A DNA stretch of 64,000 nt from Cucumis sativus (GCF_000004075.3 NC_026655.2:7688001-7752000), one strand, 5' to 3'; positions 1 through 13,190 are shown, numbered from the stretch's first letter. Translations and numbers: made by a program. The notes: generated from the sequence alone by a model not told the origin.

Positions 1-888
1 TACATATTCCAAATCGTAACTTTTTTTTTTTTTGCACTTTTTCCTCCAAATTTTTATCACTCGCCTTCAACTGTGTTTTGATTATGTCCTTTTAGAGACT
101 TTAAATTAAAATTTGGTAAATTTCTTTTCTTTTTGTATACAAATTGCAATTTAACACACACATATATATTAAATTTTGGACACTTTTTTTTAAAATAAAA
201 AGATATGCATTAGTACATATGTCAAATTAAATCAAAATTAAAAAACTAACAAATAGTTTATTGTTTTTTCTTTTTAAAAAATATGACCAAGGACACTACT
301 CTTGTGTTTAATGTACAAAATATTCTAAAAATAGATAACTAGTCTTAAATTTAAAAAATAAAATAATAAGGAAGAAAATTTTCATAAATATAATAAAACA
401 TTAAAATATTTATAACAAAATAAAAAAAGGGAGTTGACTATTTTAAAAAAAATATTATAAGTTTGCCCTTTTTTTTTATTATTTTCACGAACTTTTTTCA
501 TCTTTTCTAATTTTCTTTTCGGGTAGAAATATAAAATATTTATTTTTTTATTATTTAATTGACATGCCAAATACAAAAGATTTTTAAAAAACAGTTAGGA
601 TATTGCATAGCCAAACGTCAACAATCTTAAAAAAAACATTTGAATTTAGATAGTTTGATGGCAAAAAATCTTAAAATTTAAATGATCATGAACAAAAGTC
701 AAATTCGATCTATTAAGTGTGCTAGATTGACAATGTTGATAAGAATATTTTTTATATTACCTTTGGTAGGCACGTAGGCTTTTTTTCGTTTTCAAAAATA
801 GTTCGAAAATTGTTAGGGTGTTATGTATATATATATATTTTGGAAAGAAGGGTAATAATAAATAATTACCCTTTTAAAATTGAAAATA

Positions 889-1345
889 TTGGTAGGAAGA
901 GGAGCGGAGCGGAGGTATGTGGGCATTCCAAGTAATAATTCCCTACACGTGTCAACATCATTAATTTACAAACGTGGTCCCTCTCCATTTTCCCGTTTTC
1001 TAATATTTACTTCCAACTTCAAAATTCTTTTTTCTTTTTCAATTTGGAAGAGAATTTGATTCACCCTCTTCCCATTATTACTCCTTTATATTTCATGGAT
1101 GGTAAAAATAAGAAGAAGGGGTGATGTAAGATTCGTAAGACGGCACCACATCCCATATGTCAACTTCAATGAGGCAATTACAAAGCCCCTACACCTCTCA
1201 CTCTCACTTCTTATTCACTTCAAACATATATTCCATTTCCCCATCTCTCATCCCCTCTACCCCTACACATATACTTCAAATTATACACATTTCATATATA
1301 CTTCCCCTTCTCTATAACCTGAAATCAATCTTAACATCTCTCATT
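889..1345. promoter_or_regulatory. Promoter-like patch with ACGT elements, no gene attached
   Basis: ACACGTGTC at 945-953 is an ABRE/G-box type core and ACGTGG follows at about 973. A pyrimidine-rich stretch at 1185-1345 looks like a plant 5' leader, but no credible reading frame follows on either strand within the window. It could serve a non-coding transcript, or a leftward gene beginning outside the window. Weak call. Confidence 0.25.
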
Positions 1346-2151
1346 CCTTCATACATCTAAATATATGCATATATTCTTATCTCTACATCCATTTCCATTT
1401 TTAATACGTATATGTATTGCATGTATACTGTCTCATCATCTTAGTTTGTATATCATTTTAGTTTAAATTATAATAATACATGTTTGAAATCTAAACTATT
1501 TTAGTTTAAGAAGAAAAATAGTAAGGAAAGAAACTATTTTTTTATTTGAAGGAATAACTTTCATTAGTTATTTTAATATATATTAACAAAACAATTATTC
1601 CATTATACCTAAAACCCACAATTAATTAATTTTTTTTTTAAAAAAAGTGTTCTTAGAAAATAAGCAAACTAAAGGGACAATTTTTTTCCTTCTAATTCTT
1701 CTTTTATTTGATTTAATTGAAAAAAGAAAGAAAGAAAGAAAGAAAGGCTATAAATGTAGTGTTTTTGGTCACTTATTGTCCACTCAATTTAAAAATATGA
1801 GAAAGAAAGAAGCTTTATTCCCCATATTTGCATCCAATAAATGTGAGTAAGCTTATTCTATTTTTAATTGAATTTGGTAAACTAAATTATCAGAACTCAT
1901 GCCCACCTACATTATAACTTTTTTTCCATTAAATTATACAAACATATCTTAAAACATTTATATATCCCATTAACATCTTTCATCTTTTGAAAAGCATTAT
2001 TTCAATTTGAAAAGATCAAATTCATATACATCGATTGAGCTATATTTGTAAATAAATGGATTACAAAATTAATGTGTGGGGTTTGTTAAAAGTGATTGAG
2101 TTAAAGTTGGTAAATAGAAGGTAAAATGAAGGGTATTTGTTAGATTAAGAA

Positions 2152-2180
2152 AAGAAGAAGAAGAAGAAGAAGAAGAAGAA
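2152..2180 (+). repeat. (AAG)n microsatellite
   Basis: About nine uninterrupted AAG/GAA units lie in a purine-rich stretch. On the minus strand it reads as a serine run in a short open frame (2254-2069), which I regard as an artefact of the repeat. Confidence 0.9.
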
Positions 2181-2324
2181 ATGAAAGAGTATGAATAAAA
2201 AAAGAGATTGTGATTGGGAGATATTACCGAATCTGCCACGAGAAATGGAGGCAAGTCAATGTGGGGAAAATTTTGAATATTTTTTCTTATATTTTTGATT
2301 TATTATTAAAAAAATTCTCAACTT

Positions 2325-2540
2325 TTGAACCAATCAAAAGCCGCCCACCATTCAATGTTTCCTAACCTCACTCTCATCGCAAGCGCCTACTCTTCACACT
2401 CCATTCTGCTTCCCATTGCTGCAACCTTCGCTTCATCTCTCAAATAAGAAAAACTTTTTACATTTTCATTTTTCTTACTTCTTTTCAACTTTTGTTGAGT
2501 AAGTCTAGAGAGTGATGCTGCAAAAATACTCATCTGAATA
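2325..2540. other. GC-richer patch, possible orphan promoter or leader
   Basis: A CCAATCA box (about 2330) is followed by unusually GC-rich sequence for this neighbourhood and then a CT-rich run. On the plus strand this resembles a core promoter plus leader, but only a seven-codon ATG frame (about 2515) follows. On the minus strand a short frame ends in MGSRMECEE and stop. Neither is convincing as protein-coding. Confidence 0.2.
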
Positions 2541-4816
2541 AACCAGATAAATAATAGTAATATAAGAACCCAGCTCTTTGATCTTTTTCCTTTTTCAGCC
2601 CTTCAAATCTCATCTTTTCTTACTTTTTCAACCCTTTTTTTCTTTTTTTTTTTTTGGAGTTTGATGTGTGATTTATACTACAAGGAATAATTCTTTTTAG
2701 AATACCAGAATTCAACTCCAAACCATCATTATTTTTAAAGAGACGAGGTTTAACTTTTTTGGCTAAAAAAACCTTTCATTATTAGGGGTCTTTTACAAAA
2801 CAATACATAGCCTCTATTTTGAATTTTAAAAAGTTTATATTAATATTTCGAGATTGATCTTGAACCAAGAATGCTCAAGGTTTTTAAAACGTGAAACCTA
2901 AAGTGTCCTATTTCAAAAAGAAAAAACATAGGGTTGTCTTACAAATTGGGACCCAAATGCTTGATCTTACCAAGGTAGAAAGTACAAAATGATTTTATTT
3001 TAAAAAATAGTTTGAAATTTGTCCATTTCTAAAAAGGAAAAAAGAAAAAGAAAAACTGCTTTAAACAAATGACATAAAGGAAAGGTGAGATCCACAATGA
3101 CTTTCACAAATTAATTAAAGAGAAAAAAAATCAAAGATCAGTTCATGAAAATTTTAAAGATTAATTAGGAGGAAGATTGACACTTCAAATTCTAATTTAG
3201 TATTTTTCACTTTCACGAATTTAACAAAATCATTAGTCTTGTGTTTGAGGTACCAAATAATTGTGTACTTTTCAAGTAATTGTAATTATAAATCCCTATT
3301 AATTAATCATTATTATAAATTTATAATTGAGTAACTCTCACAATAAAACCTAATTAAAACAAATTAATGTTCATCCACCCATGTTTAATCACTAGTTGCA
3401 AAACACAAAAAACAAACCATGTCACTCTCTACCTTCAATTCTTAGTACTTCCCCTATATTGATTCTTTCAAAACATAAAAGTAAAATAATAAATAATAAA
3501 TCTTTCTTTTTTTCTTTTATCTATTACAATTATTATGGACCATTTTAGACTTATGATTGATAAGTAGAAAAAAATAAAATCAAATTGAAACACAAATAGA
3601 ACCCTAATGAGCACATGGATGAGAGTTTGACCTTTAAACCTAATTTTCGACCAAGCTCTCGATTGGTAGAGCACGGAGGCCAAGATTAGGGAACTCAATA
3701 TTTGATCTATTGAGCTCAAGAATTTTATATAGGATCTGGTTAAGTTATAAAATACCAAACAATTGGATTATGAGATAGAAGAAGAGAAAACCTTGGACAA
3801 TCTTCTCCATGAACATAATGTTATAGTTTCGTATGAGATAACTTAAATAATACTCTTAAATTCTTAACTTCACATGTTCTTTCACTCTTTAGTTTAAGCA
3901 TCAAAGTATGTGTGATATTCATGTGGTGAATGTCACAACAAGGACATACTAATTACTATTTGAATTTAAAACATGAGGTAGAAGTAAATCACTAGTTAAT
4001 TATAAAAGAGTAAATATAGAAGTATATTGTATAAAAAGAAAATGCAAAATTGTAAGACACATAAGACAACAAAAGAAAAAAAAAGGATACCAAACCGATA
4101 GTATAATTAACAATTTACCATGCATAAAGCTTTGTTGAGTATTAAATTTCGCATCAAATCATATCCTCTCTCACAACCCAAAGTAATCTTAGACATTTTT
4201 TTTTTATATTAAAAAAGAAGAAGCTAATTATGTCAAATGATTCATAAAAGATATTCTTTTATGTAATTCACCCATAAAAAAAAACACACATGTTATTATT
4301 AGGGAGATAGGAGATTATTTAATAATTAATTTTAATAACACAAACTTTTTGTTGTGTAAATGCAAAAATATTATTGGGATAGTATTAATTAAAAAAAAAA
4401 GTGAAAACGAATTCAAGTGATATAATATTTTTATACTAGTAGGTTCAATTTGATAAAGAAAAAAAAAAGAATTTAGATATATGCTAAAAATAATTCAAAA
4501 TTTATAAAATGTATTTTAAAAATGTATGAATAAAACAAAAAAGAAAAAGAGAAGAAAAGAGAGAGCGTGGAGGGAAGACGCGGTGTTGTTTATGATTGAA
4601 AATTTGAAGGAAGAGAGAGTAAAAAAGAAAGGGAAAAAGCTCCCAACATAACATTTCTTACCAAACCAAATACAAACAGAGGAGAGGCAGAGGAAGAAAG
4701 AAGAAGACAGTAGTAAACAAATATCAATCTGAAATTGAATCCATTTCTTCTTAATCTCATCTACCCCACTCTTACGCCTCGCCTCTGTTTCTCAACACTT
4801 TCCCTTCCCTTTTCTT

Positions 4817-4836
4817 CTCTCTCTCTCTCTCTCTCT
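4817..4836 (+). repeat. (CT)10 tract in the VQ gene leader
   Basis: Ten CT units lie about 63 nt before the VQ start codon, inside a pyrimidine-rich stretch that looks like the 5' leader. CT/GA tracts in plant leaders can bind BPC (GAGA-binding) factors; that role here is inference. Confidence 0.85.
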
Positions 4837-4898
4837 TTCTCATAAACAAAAACGAAAAAAAAAGAAGAAAAACTCTTCACTGATCACAACCTCCATCT

Positions 4899-5651
4899 AT
4901 GGAAACCTCTTCAATTCACCAAGATAACCCATCTCCTCCTTCTTCTCTTCTTCCTTCTCCATCCACTCGCGTCTCCAACAGCACTACCACCAGTACCAGC
5001 ACCAGCAATGGCCTCCACCCTCAATTCAACCACTTACATTCTCCCAAACCCATCACTCGATCCGAATCTGTCAATCCCTACCCCACTACCTTCGTTCAAG
5101 CTGATACTTCCTCTTTTAAACAAGTTGTTCAAATGCTCACTGGATCCCCTGAAACTGCTAAGCAAGCCTCCGTCAAGTCTGCTCCCGGTGTTCCTAACTC
5201 TGATTCTCACTCCAAGACGCATATTCCTCCCATTAAATCTTTGCCCAGAAGGCAGCAATCTGGATTCAAGCTCTATGAGCGTAGGAACTCTTTGAATAAA
5301 CTTAAAATTAACCCCGTGTTTCCTGTTTTTGCTTCTGGTGCTCATTCTGGGTTTTCTCCGAGGAAACATGAAATTCTTTCTCCTAGTATTTTGGATTTTC
5401 CGGCGCTTGCTCTCAGTCCGGTCACGCCGCTGATTCCTGACCCGTTTGATCGATCTGGGTTGGCGAACTGTAGCTATTTGAAGAATGGGAATGGTAAGTT
5501 AGATGCCGAGGCGGAAGAGAAAGCGATTAAAGAAAAGGGGTTTTACTTGCATCCATCGCCGACCACCACTCCTCGGGACTCTGAGCCTCGGTTGTTGCCT
5601 CTGTTCCCATTGACATCTCCCAGAGTACCAGGTTCATCTTCCACTTCATGA
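4899..5651 (+). CDS. VQ motif-containing protein (VQ4/MVQ1-like)
   Basis: An intronless 250-residue protein with the VQ core FKQVVQMLTG at residues 73-82, matching FxxxVQxxTG. VQ proteins bind the C-terminal WRKY domain of group I/IIc WRKY factors in the nucleus, and some are MAP-kinase substrates that modulate defence and development. The first 70 residues are rich in Ser, Thr and Pro. The second half carries several Ser/Thr-Pro sites: LSPSILDFPAL at 160-170, ALSPVTPLIPDPF at 171-183, HPSP and TTTP near 218-225, and TSPRVPGS at 239-246. This tail is typical of the VQ4/VQ13/VQ33-type subfamily, which contains MAPK-phosphorylated members. The start at 4899 is the first ATG after the pyrimidine-rich leader. 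AATAAA at 5859-5864 is a likely polyadenylation signal. The subfamily is confident; the exact Arabidopsis counterpart is not. Confidence 0.93.
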   Translation: METSSIHQDNPSPPSSLLPSPSTRVSNSTTTSTSTSNGLHPQFNHLHSPKPITRSESVNPYPTTFVQADTSSFKQVVQMLTGSPETAKQASVKSAPGVPNSDSHSKTHIPPIKSLPRRQQSGFKLYERRNSLNKLKINPVFPVFASGAHSGFSPRKHEILSPSILDFPALALSPVTPLIPDPFDRSGLANCSYLKNGNGKLDAEAEEKAIKEKGFYLHPSPTTTPRDSEPRLLPLFPLTSPRVPGSSSTS

Positions 5652-5858
5652 ATTTCTCTTTTCTTTTATGAATTTTGTGGGTTTTCTCTTTTCTTTTTTC
5701 TCTTTTCGATTTTATATGTTGCTGCTGGTTGATGGCATTTGACGATAATGAAAAAGGAGGCAAGAGTGATAAGGCTTGTAATGATATATTTCCTGAGAAT
5801 GATAGATTGTTGCTTCAATTGTAAAATCTGATGTTCTTATCCTTTCTTATGAAGAAGG

Positions 5859-5864
5859 AATAAA
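5859..5864 (+). terminator. Poly(A) signal of the VQ gene
   Basis: A canonical AATAAA hexamer lies 208 nt after the VQ stop codon in a T-rich region, a plausible distance for a plant 3' UTR. Confidence 0.5.
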
Positions 5865-8800
5865 AATTATCCCTCATTTTCTCCCTTGTTTGTTCTTAGA
5901 AGAGATAAACTTCAAATTCAATTCTGTTTTCCCCTTCCTGAAGATTAATGATTGTTCAATCGATTTTCTTTTCCCTTCAAACCCATTACAGCTTACAAAC
6001 AACAATAGGGATAATGATTCAGTGCAAATCCCAAGCCAATTCAAACACAAGGAAACTTCTTTCATATCTGATAAATTTTGTATAACCGATTGCTTTTCTT
6101 TTCCTTTTTGGTCATTATTACCGCTCGTTGTGTAGTCAACACTCACCACTCAATAAATGTAATAAATGCGAAGACTAATTGAATTAAGGGTCCGTTTTAG
6201 CATTGGCAAGGCAATTACTCAATTAGTGTGGTGCAAGATAATGAGGAAAAAGGAAAAGTGGCCTTATGTTGTGAGGGATGGTTATGAAAAGTGGCCTCAA
6301 CCCTGGCCTAACTTTCAAAGATAGGAGAAAAATGGGTGTGGAATCTTGACCTTTTGTTACCTTTTGTGTTGTATCTTGTAAGCTTTTGTCAATTGTAACT
6401 CGCTTTTTCTTCTCTCTTTTCCTTTGCCCTCTTACTTGTTTTAGCAGATATTTTATGTACAATATTCCACCTTTCAGGTCTCTGAAGTAACTTGTGAATG
6501 ATCATTTAGCATGATAGGATTAGAAAAATTCACCATTGGACATGTGAGACGAGATGTGACCCCATCTGAAATTGATTCTGGAAACAGATTTGTACCAGTC
6601 AACAAACTTAGGTTAGATGGAAGTGAATCTGGTCAACATCTTTAGTTGAACGATACCAATCTTATCATCTTTGTTTGAGGCAACTGACAAAGTAGGAAGG
6701 AACCATCCCCATGGGGTCAAGCCAACTTTGATAAGTTGTTCTCTAGAACAGGTCATTACAACTATTATAAACAAAGAGTTTCCCTGTCAGATAAGGTAGT
6801 CAAATGGGGACATAGAAGATGGAACAATAAATAGAGTTTGTTTTAGTGGTCATCTGAGTACAATTTTCCAGCCATAGGAGAGATTTTCTTTTAATTTTGA
6901 ATACGAATTTGGGTCCATTTTTCATTAAATGGAGAGTGTTTTGTTGGGTAGGCTAAGTTTTTCTCTTTTCCTATTAGTTGGGGCCCTTGAAGGTGAAGCC
7001 TTGAGGCTGTGTTAAAGTGAAATTGATCATGGAAAAAGGTATTGGTGCTTTTAATCTCTCTCTCTTGAGTCTTAACACTTAAGCTGGCCTACCTGCTTGA
7101 CTCTGAACAATCCGCCGAAACAACCTCGAAGTAAATGGGGACACGGGAAAGTGTGAGTTGTGATGAAGAAAGAGAGAATGGTGGGGGGAAGGGAAAGCCT
7201 GAAAACATGGTGGTCTTTTTCAGTGATGTTTGTTTGTTTGTTTGTTTGACTGTTTGTTTTCATATGTATAGTGGTGATTCTTGTTGGTTTGGTTTTATGC
7301 GGGTTTGCTTTTTGTAGACTTTTTAACACTCCTATGGGGTTGGTGGGTGTCATTAACTACAAGCTTGAAACTCTTTTTTTTTTTCAAACTTTCATCATTC
7401 CCATTTCTCTTAATCTCTAATCTTCAATCATTTACAAGTGGATAGTGAAGAGAAGGATAAAGTTGTCTATTTGAATATCTCCCAAATGACGTTTTGCTTT
7501 TAGATTCTATGAAAAAGGTCTAATATCAATGGAGATGTACGTTTCAAACTGAAACGTGGGTTGGATTTGATGTGTTTTTGTAAAGAATGGAATAGGGCCA
7601 ATAGGGAATGGATGGGGAATTGATGATATAAAGGCACTCTTGCTTTCAAAGGGTTTGGCCTTCGCATAGATTCCCACTAACAATGTTGCCCACCCAGCAA
7701 AAACGTATCTTTTTTTTTTTTTCAACTTCTACTCTTTTATTTACTGTCACCGACATCATAATCCTTTCCTCTTACGAATTTATGCCTAAATATCTGCTTA
7801 CACCATTCTTTCTCTCTTTTTCTTTCTTTCTTCTGTTTTTTTTTTTTAAAATTTTTATTCCCCACTTTCTGGGAGTTATTTAGTGAACAAATGGCTCATT
7901 ATTTCTTCTTAGTGTATGTTTCAAAGATCAATTAAACTGTATTTTGCTATTATTTCAGTCACGGTTTAAGTTTTTAGGTCAATTAGCGATAAGTAGGTGG
8001 TCTAAGAGTGTCTAAATCAATTTTAATCGTGTAAAATGGACACGTTCTTAAATTTCATTTTGTTTTAATTTTTTTTAGTACAACAATTTGAGAAAGTGAT
8101 GAAACATTTTACTTCTAAGATGAAATATCATGTCAGTCGAGCTAACTCAACGTTGACTCATTTTACTTATTATAGTAAGAATATTGTTGGTTCACTTTTT
8201 ACATCATTGTCGAATTTAAGAAAATAGATAAATAGATTATATCCCGATTGAAATTCTTAATTCTCAACTCCTTGATATTTTCACTTTTTTGTTTTTGTTT
8301 TGAGAATTGATATGGATTGAAAAGGTTGACATTTTGAAAAAAAAAAAAACTGGAGAAAAAGTTGAAAATGATGTGTACAAACACAACCCAATTCTTGTAC
8401 AAATATCAATCTCCCTTCATCAACTTTGAATATACTTTGAGAGTAACGTTAAGCATGTAATATTGCAGGGTTCATGATTCCCAAGTTAATATGAAAAGAA
8501 CATAAAAATATAATATTTCAATAGAGGCCAAAGTGTACAAATGGAGGTCGTAGATCATTTAAATTTCATATTCAAAACGATTTAGGAAAAACCATTGTGT
8601 TTATGCATATGTAATATTTTATAGACGGACTTGACCATCGTGATCAATATATTCATGGACAATTCAGTCTCATCATGTAGTCCAAATCTAAAAAACTGAT
8701 CTAAGAGTAGAATTGGGAGGAAGGATTAGTGGGGGGCTGGGGCCTGATCACAAGAAAATTGGGCCTGTTTGAGGCCCCAAAACACATAAAAACAAACACA

Positions 8801-11800
8801 ATCGTTGAGAAAATGCTAGAATCAATCAACCATGGGGTTATTGTTTTGATGATAATGTGGACCCTTTTCACTCTAATCCGATTCAGACTACGAATCAGGG
8901 TTCAATATCATTATCTCTTTTTAGGGTTAAGATTCTTGAACCTTCCATCTCCATTCTGCCTTTTGGGCCGTAGATGTGGAGATGACCATAAATAAATAGT
9001 GTGCACCAGAGTATAGAGAATACATGCCCCCGATGATCATTGTACCTAATAACCACTGCGTAGACCACTTTGCCATCAATTATCAATTTGACGTTTTTAT
9101 TCTTTTCTAGGCGATACATTGGTAGGCCCATGCACCACACCCTTCATTTTTCTTTTTTCTCTTTGGAGTTCCCAATTATTTAAATTTTGAACCCACTCAT
9201 TCATACTATCTCTGTTTTGCACTAGGATTTGAACTTGATGGTCAATCTAGTATTTCAAATAATAAAATGTAGATTTTCTTTATATTTGGTTGATGTGGAA
9301 AAACTTGCATTTATGTCTCGAACGAGTTTTGAAGTTGGGTTGCGTAATAGTGCTAACAATGATGTTGTGTCAAATTGAATACACTCTAATGTCTAAGCTA
9401 GAACATGAAATATTTAGCTTACCAAAATATGTCTATATGATGCCACTAATATAAAGCCATTATTCTGCATCTCCTTGGAAAATGTGTAGTAGATACACGG
9501 GATAGAATGAATGCGACACTTGAGGTTATCCAAGGCATGTCTATGATGTTCTTTGGGTTTGGACTCCCTTGTGGAGCAATGCATTAAAATTCTAATTAGT
9601 CTTCAACCTTGATTAAAATTAATTCAAACTAAAATTAAGGTTTATTAACCGTGTATATAAAATAAAATAAAATAAATCACTCACTGTTTAAATTATAAAA
9701 TAGATTTTTAGGGCTTAGAATTCAATAATTTTAAAACTTAGTTTCTATCAAACCTCATAAATGATCATTATAATTTGAAAAATTTATCACTGAAATTATT
9801 TAGGAAGGTCTCATCAAATCCCATCAACTAAATTAAGGTTATAATTTATAAATAACTAAATTATAAAAATCAAATATCTTAATACTCCATGACTGCTAGC
9901 TCCTTATTACTTTCCACCACTTATTTAAAGTGACTTAGTTTTATACAATAACAATGAGATAGTAATAATGTTGTTGTACTTTGGCACGATAGATCTATTA
10001 TACCTATTAGCATTTGTTTCTTGAGCGTGTGTCTACGGTGGATTCAAGTAAGGTCGTGACCATTTGTGCGACCTTACTAACATCGAGTGCAATTTGCTAC
10101 TACGTAGCTAAACACATTTTCTAGGCTCGTCAAGATGACCCTATACTAGATCTAATAGTAAAGACAAAATTGGTGTTTTGTCCTAACATTTTCCCGCCAT
10201 TGAAATAATGGGAGACCCCTTTAAGCTTATTTTGGGAAGTTGATCAACACAAATATTGTTTGGAATCCAAAATCCAATTCAGGTAAATTAAGGTGGGAGC
10301 TTTTTTAGACAATTTGGAGTGTGCTCGTCTGTTTGACTTTAAGTTTGTTCCTTCGTTATCGAGGGAGTGAAGCTCCTTAAACCTATGATCATTTGTTATG
10401 GGCTTGAGAGCATTTATGTACTATAGGTATCAAATAACTTGGTCGAGTTGAATTGCTTGAAGGTAGTTAATATATTGAATGATGGTACTAGTCTTCTTCT
10501 TCACTACATAGAAAAAGGATTGTGACAATGTATTAAGGGGTTGTTGCCTATAACTATACCTGTTGTAGTCAGAATACTCTTGCTCATATGGTGTTGCACA
10601 CAAAGCTTTAAAGTCTCGCATGTCTTCCATCTATTCTCATTTTTTCGTATAATTTATCTGCTTATGTTTAGTGAAGTTTCAATTGGTTGGTGGGATTTTT
10701 GCCTCTTTATTCTAGTCTTAAAATAATGATTATAATAATAATATTACAAGTATGTGCCCAACAGTACAATACTTTTAAAACACTTTCTAATAGATTAATA
10801 CATAGTTTCCAAATACATTTTTGAATTTTAAAATTTATCCTTGATAACCAATAACTATTTGATTTCTAATTGTAATATTGATTAGAAAAACTCTCTCTAT
10901 TAAGTTAGGCAGACGATATTAGTTTTTCTTGACTTTCAATATCGAAATCTCTCATTTCAAAAGAGTAGTAATTATTATCATTTATTTGTGTCAGATGTGA
11001 GGAGTAGAATGTAATAGTTGTGTGTGCCAACATTTTGACTTGGAGTTATTGTGGTTATGCAAATATGTGTATGTATGTTTTAGTGCATTAAACATCCCTT
11101 GAGAGTCCAACCACCACATACCATGTTAGGTTGTTTCCCAATTCTCATACGCTTTCATTCAAAAAGAAAAGGAATTCTAGTCATCATTCAAAGTTTGACA
11201 ATATGCCCTAGACAATTTAATAGATGAGTATGACAAATTTGTAGATGAGTATGAAGTCCTATTCCAAAATTCATGTAGACTATAATCTACTATTTTAGAT
11301 TTTTTTTTTTAAAAAACAATTTTTATATAAAACTCCCCTAAACGAAAATCTTTTCAATATATTCTTAATAACATGATCTAATTTAATCTACAAAGGTTGA
11401 ATCTATCTGCAAGGTAGAGATTCTGTTTTGATCATTTTACCACGATACGGATAAAAGTAAGAAATAGTTCATTTTCTAAATAAATATCAACTCATTAGTA
11501 CAAATCTCCGCACTCCACCATAGTTAGAAGGAAAACTTTGAAGGCTCATTAGTTCTAAATTACCCGTTGAAGTGAAAGATCGCATGTTTGTTCATTATCA
11601 AGGGCGATTCTTTTACCATGGTCCTTGCAAAGCAGCCAATTAATCCAGAAAAGAAATCCAAGTTGTATAATGGCAAGCAAATGGAAGCATTTGGCTTGGA
11701 TTACAAGGGATCTTCTCTGATTAGTCAATAAACACGGGGGATGTTTAGCCGCTACTACTTATTCTTCATTTTTTTAGTTTTCTTTTGGAACTTTTCAATC

Positions 11801-12169
11801 AACAATAAAATAGATAATCCCACTTGCTATATAAAATTCCTTGTTGAGCATGGGATCAGCCGTAATCAATTGCAAATATCTTCTTCTGCTTCTTTCCTCC
11901 ACCAAAGATCAGTGTGATTGATTGAAATATCACAAAATCTTTACGAGAATATGATGGTTTCTCACGTTCTTTTGACAGAATCATCCTCAAAACATAGCTA
12001 GACGGTGAAATTGATGGAAGAATATCAATCAATCAACATAAAGGCAGATGGGTCTTGGTCATTTTTTATGGTAGTCTTTCAAGTTTTGTTTTTTCTTTTT
12101 TCCATTGCCACCCTTTTGCTTTATCTGTTTCTTTCTTATTACTGCTGAAAACGTACAGGTGTCGAACAC
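5865..12169. other. Intergenic, no supported gene
   Basis: Both strands were read and no gene family was recognised. There is a TTTG run at 7228-7250, an AAAAT run near 9660 and many homopolymers. The blocks 6480-6900 and 10000-10730 are less AT-biased and may be old repeat or gene fragments. The minus-strand frame at 10630-10430 has no motif I can name. A sequence resembling a SINE B-box occurs near 9227 (minus strand). Confidence 0.6.
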
Positions 12170-13190
12170 TTCTTACTTAGCTTTCTATTCTCTCTCTTTC
12201 TTCGTCTCTATCTAACCTCCAAGTGTGCACTTTTGGCTGGACAATTTGTTTTGCCCTCTGCTTCAAATATGTTCGCTTTGATTCTTTAATGGCGATGGAG
12301 CTCTGTCAAACCCTTTGATGATGCTTACTTCTTGCTTCTGTATTCAGGTACCCTTCGCTTTGAACTCTGTTTTGTCTACAATTTTTTTTTTTGTTCATGA
12401 TTCTCAAAATTTTGTTTCTACTTGGTCAAAATTTTGCTTGATTTCTACTATCCCTTTTTTACTTTTCTCTCTTTTTCTTTGTAATCTTCTTGGGGGCAGC
12501 GGTCCTTTACTTTACTTCTTGTGGGGTTCCTCAAAATCTAATTTTGGTGTTTGATGCAGTCACCTTCTTCCTCTACAGGATTGGTGTTCAATTTTTGGGA
12601 ACACCCAATAAGCCATAAATTGTGGAATTTTAAGGTTGTATGTTTTGTTTACCAATTTTTCTCTGGAATCAGTTGAATTCTTTCTCTTCCTTACCTTATA
12701 CTTTGAATTAACAATCGTGATTTTCATCTGGGTTTCAATTTTGGCTTTTGAGAATGAATTTACTGAGTTAAGTTTCATGGTTTTCTATGATGAAACTCGT
12801 CAACTTAATTTCCTGTGCTAATTTTGGGATGTTTCTTCATTATATGTTCTACAATTTCTCTTTGATATCCTAAGTTACTCGGAAAGAATACCAAAATGAG
12901 AGTATAGTTTGGAAGTTGATGCACTTCAGAGAACTTCTTAGTCTACTTAAAATAGGCTTTAAATTTTGAAGTTTAAGCTATGGGGCACCATTGATCTTCC
13001 TTTTGTGTTTTGGCTCCATTCTTGTGGAATGGTATCTTTAACACATGGGATTTACTAGGTTTTCTTCCTTCCTTCCTTCCTTTCTTTCTTCTCATTTTTT
13101 CCCCTTCTCACAGGTTAACTTACTAGTGAGTATCATGCACTTGAATTTTCAAAGGTAGTGTACCTTGAAATAAGCTGCTTAATCTTAACC
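12170..13190 (+). promoter_or_regulatory. Probable leader and 5'-UTR intron of the SMG7-like gene
   Basis: A CT-rich start region near 12180-12220 is followed by a possible untranslated exon with a nine-codon upstream frame (12289-12318, MAMELCQTL). A donor-like CAG/GTACCC junction lies near 12348 and a strong T-rich acceptor ends at about 13113. A second seven-codon frame lies at 13135-13158, before the main ATG at 13191. Without transcript data the exact leader structure is uncertain. Confidence 0.4.

Larger units (their letters stand above)
1..4679. other. Intergenic, AT-rich, no supported gene
   Basis: I see no coding sequence here. Open frames are short, low in complexity and show no family signature. 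The stretch holds homopolymer runs, an AAAG run near 1725-1745, a GAA microsatellite at 2152-2180 and two promoter-like patches listed separately. The last part, from about 4550, becomes purine-rich and leads into the VQ gene leader. Confidence 0.7.

Noticed and set aside
3640..3740. tRNA-like word CGATTGGTAGAGC
   Set aside because: It resembles an A box, but no B box or cloverleaf follows at the right distance, so neither a tRNA nor a SINE is supported.
5034..5369. 111-residue minus-strand frame inside the VQ gene
   Set aside because: It is the complement of a clear coding sequence, with an Arg-rich translation typical of antisense shadows.
10430..10630. 66-residue minus-strand frame (MEDMRDFKALCATPY...)
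   Set aside because: The composition is less simple than most spacer frames, but I could not link it to any family or to neighbouring exons, so it is not called as a gene.
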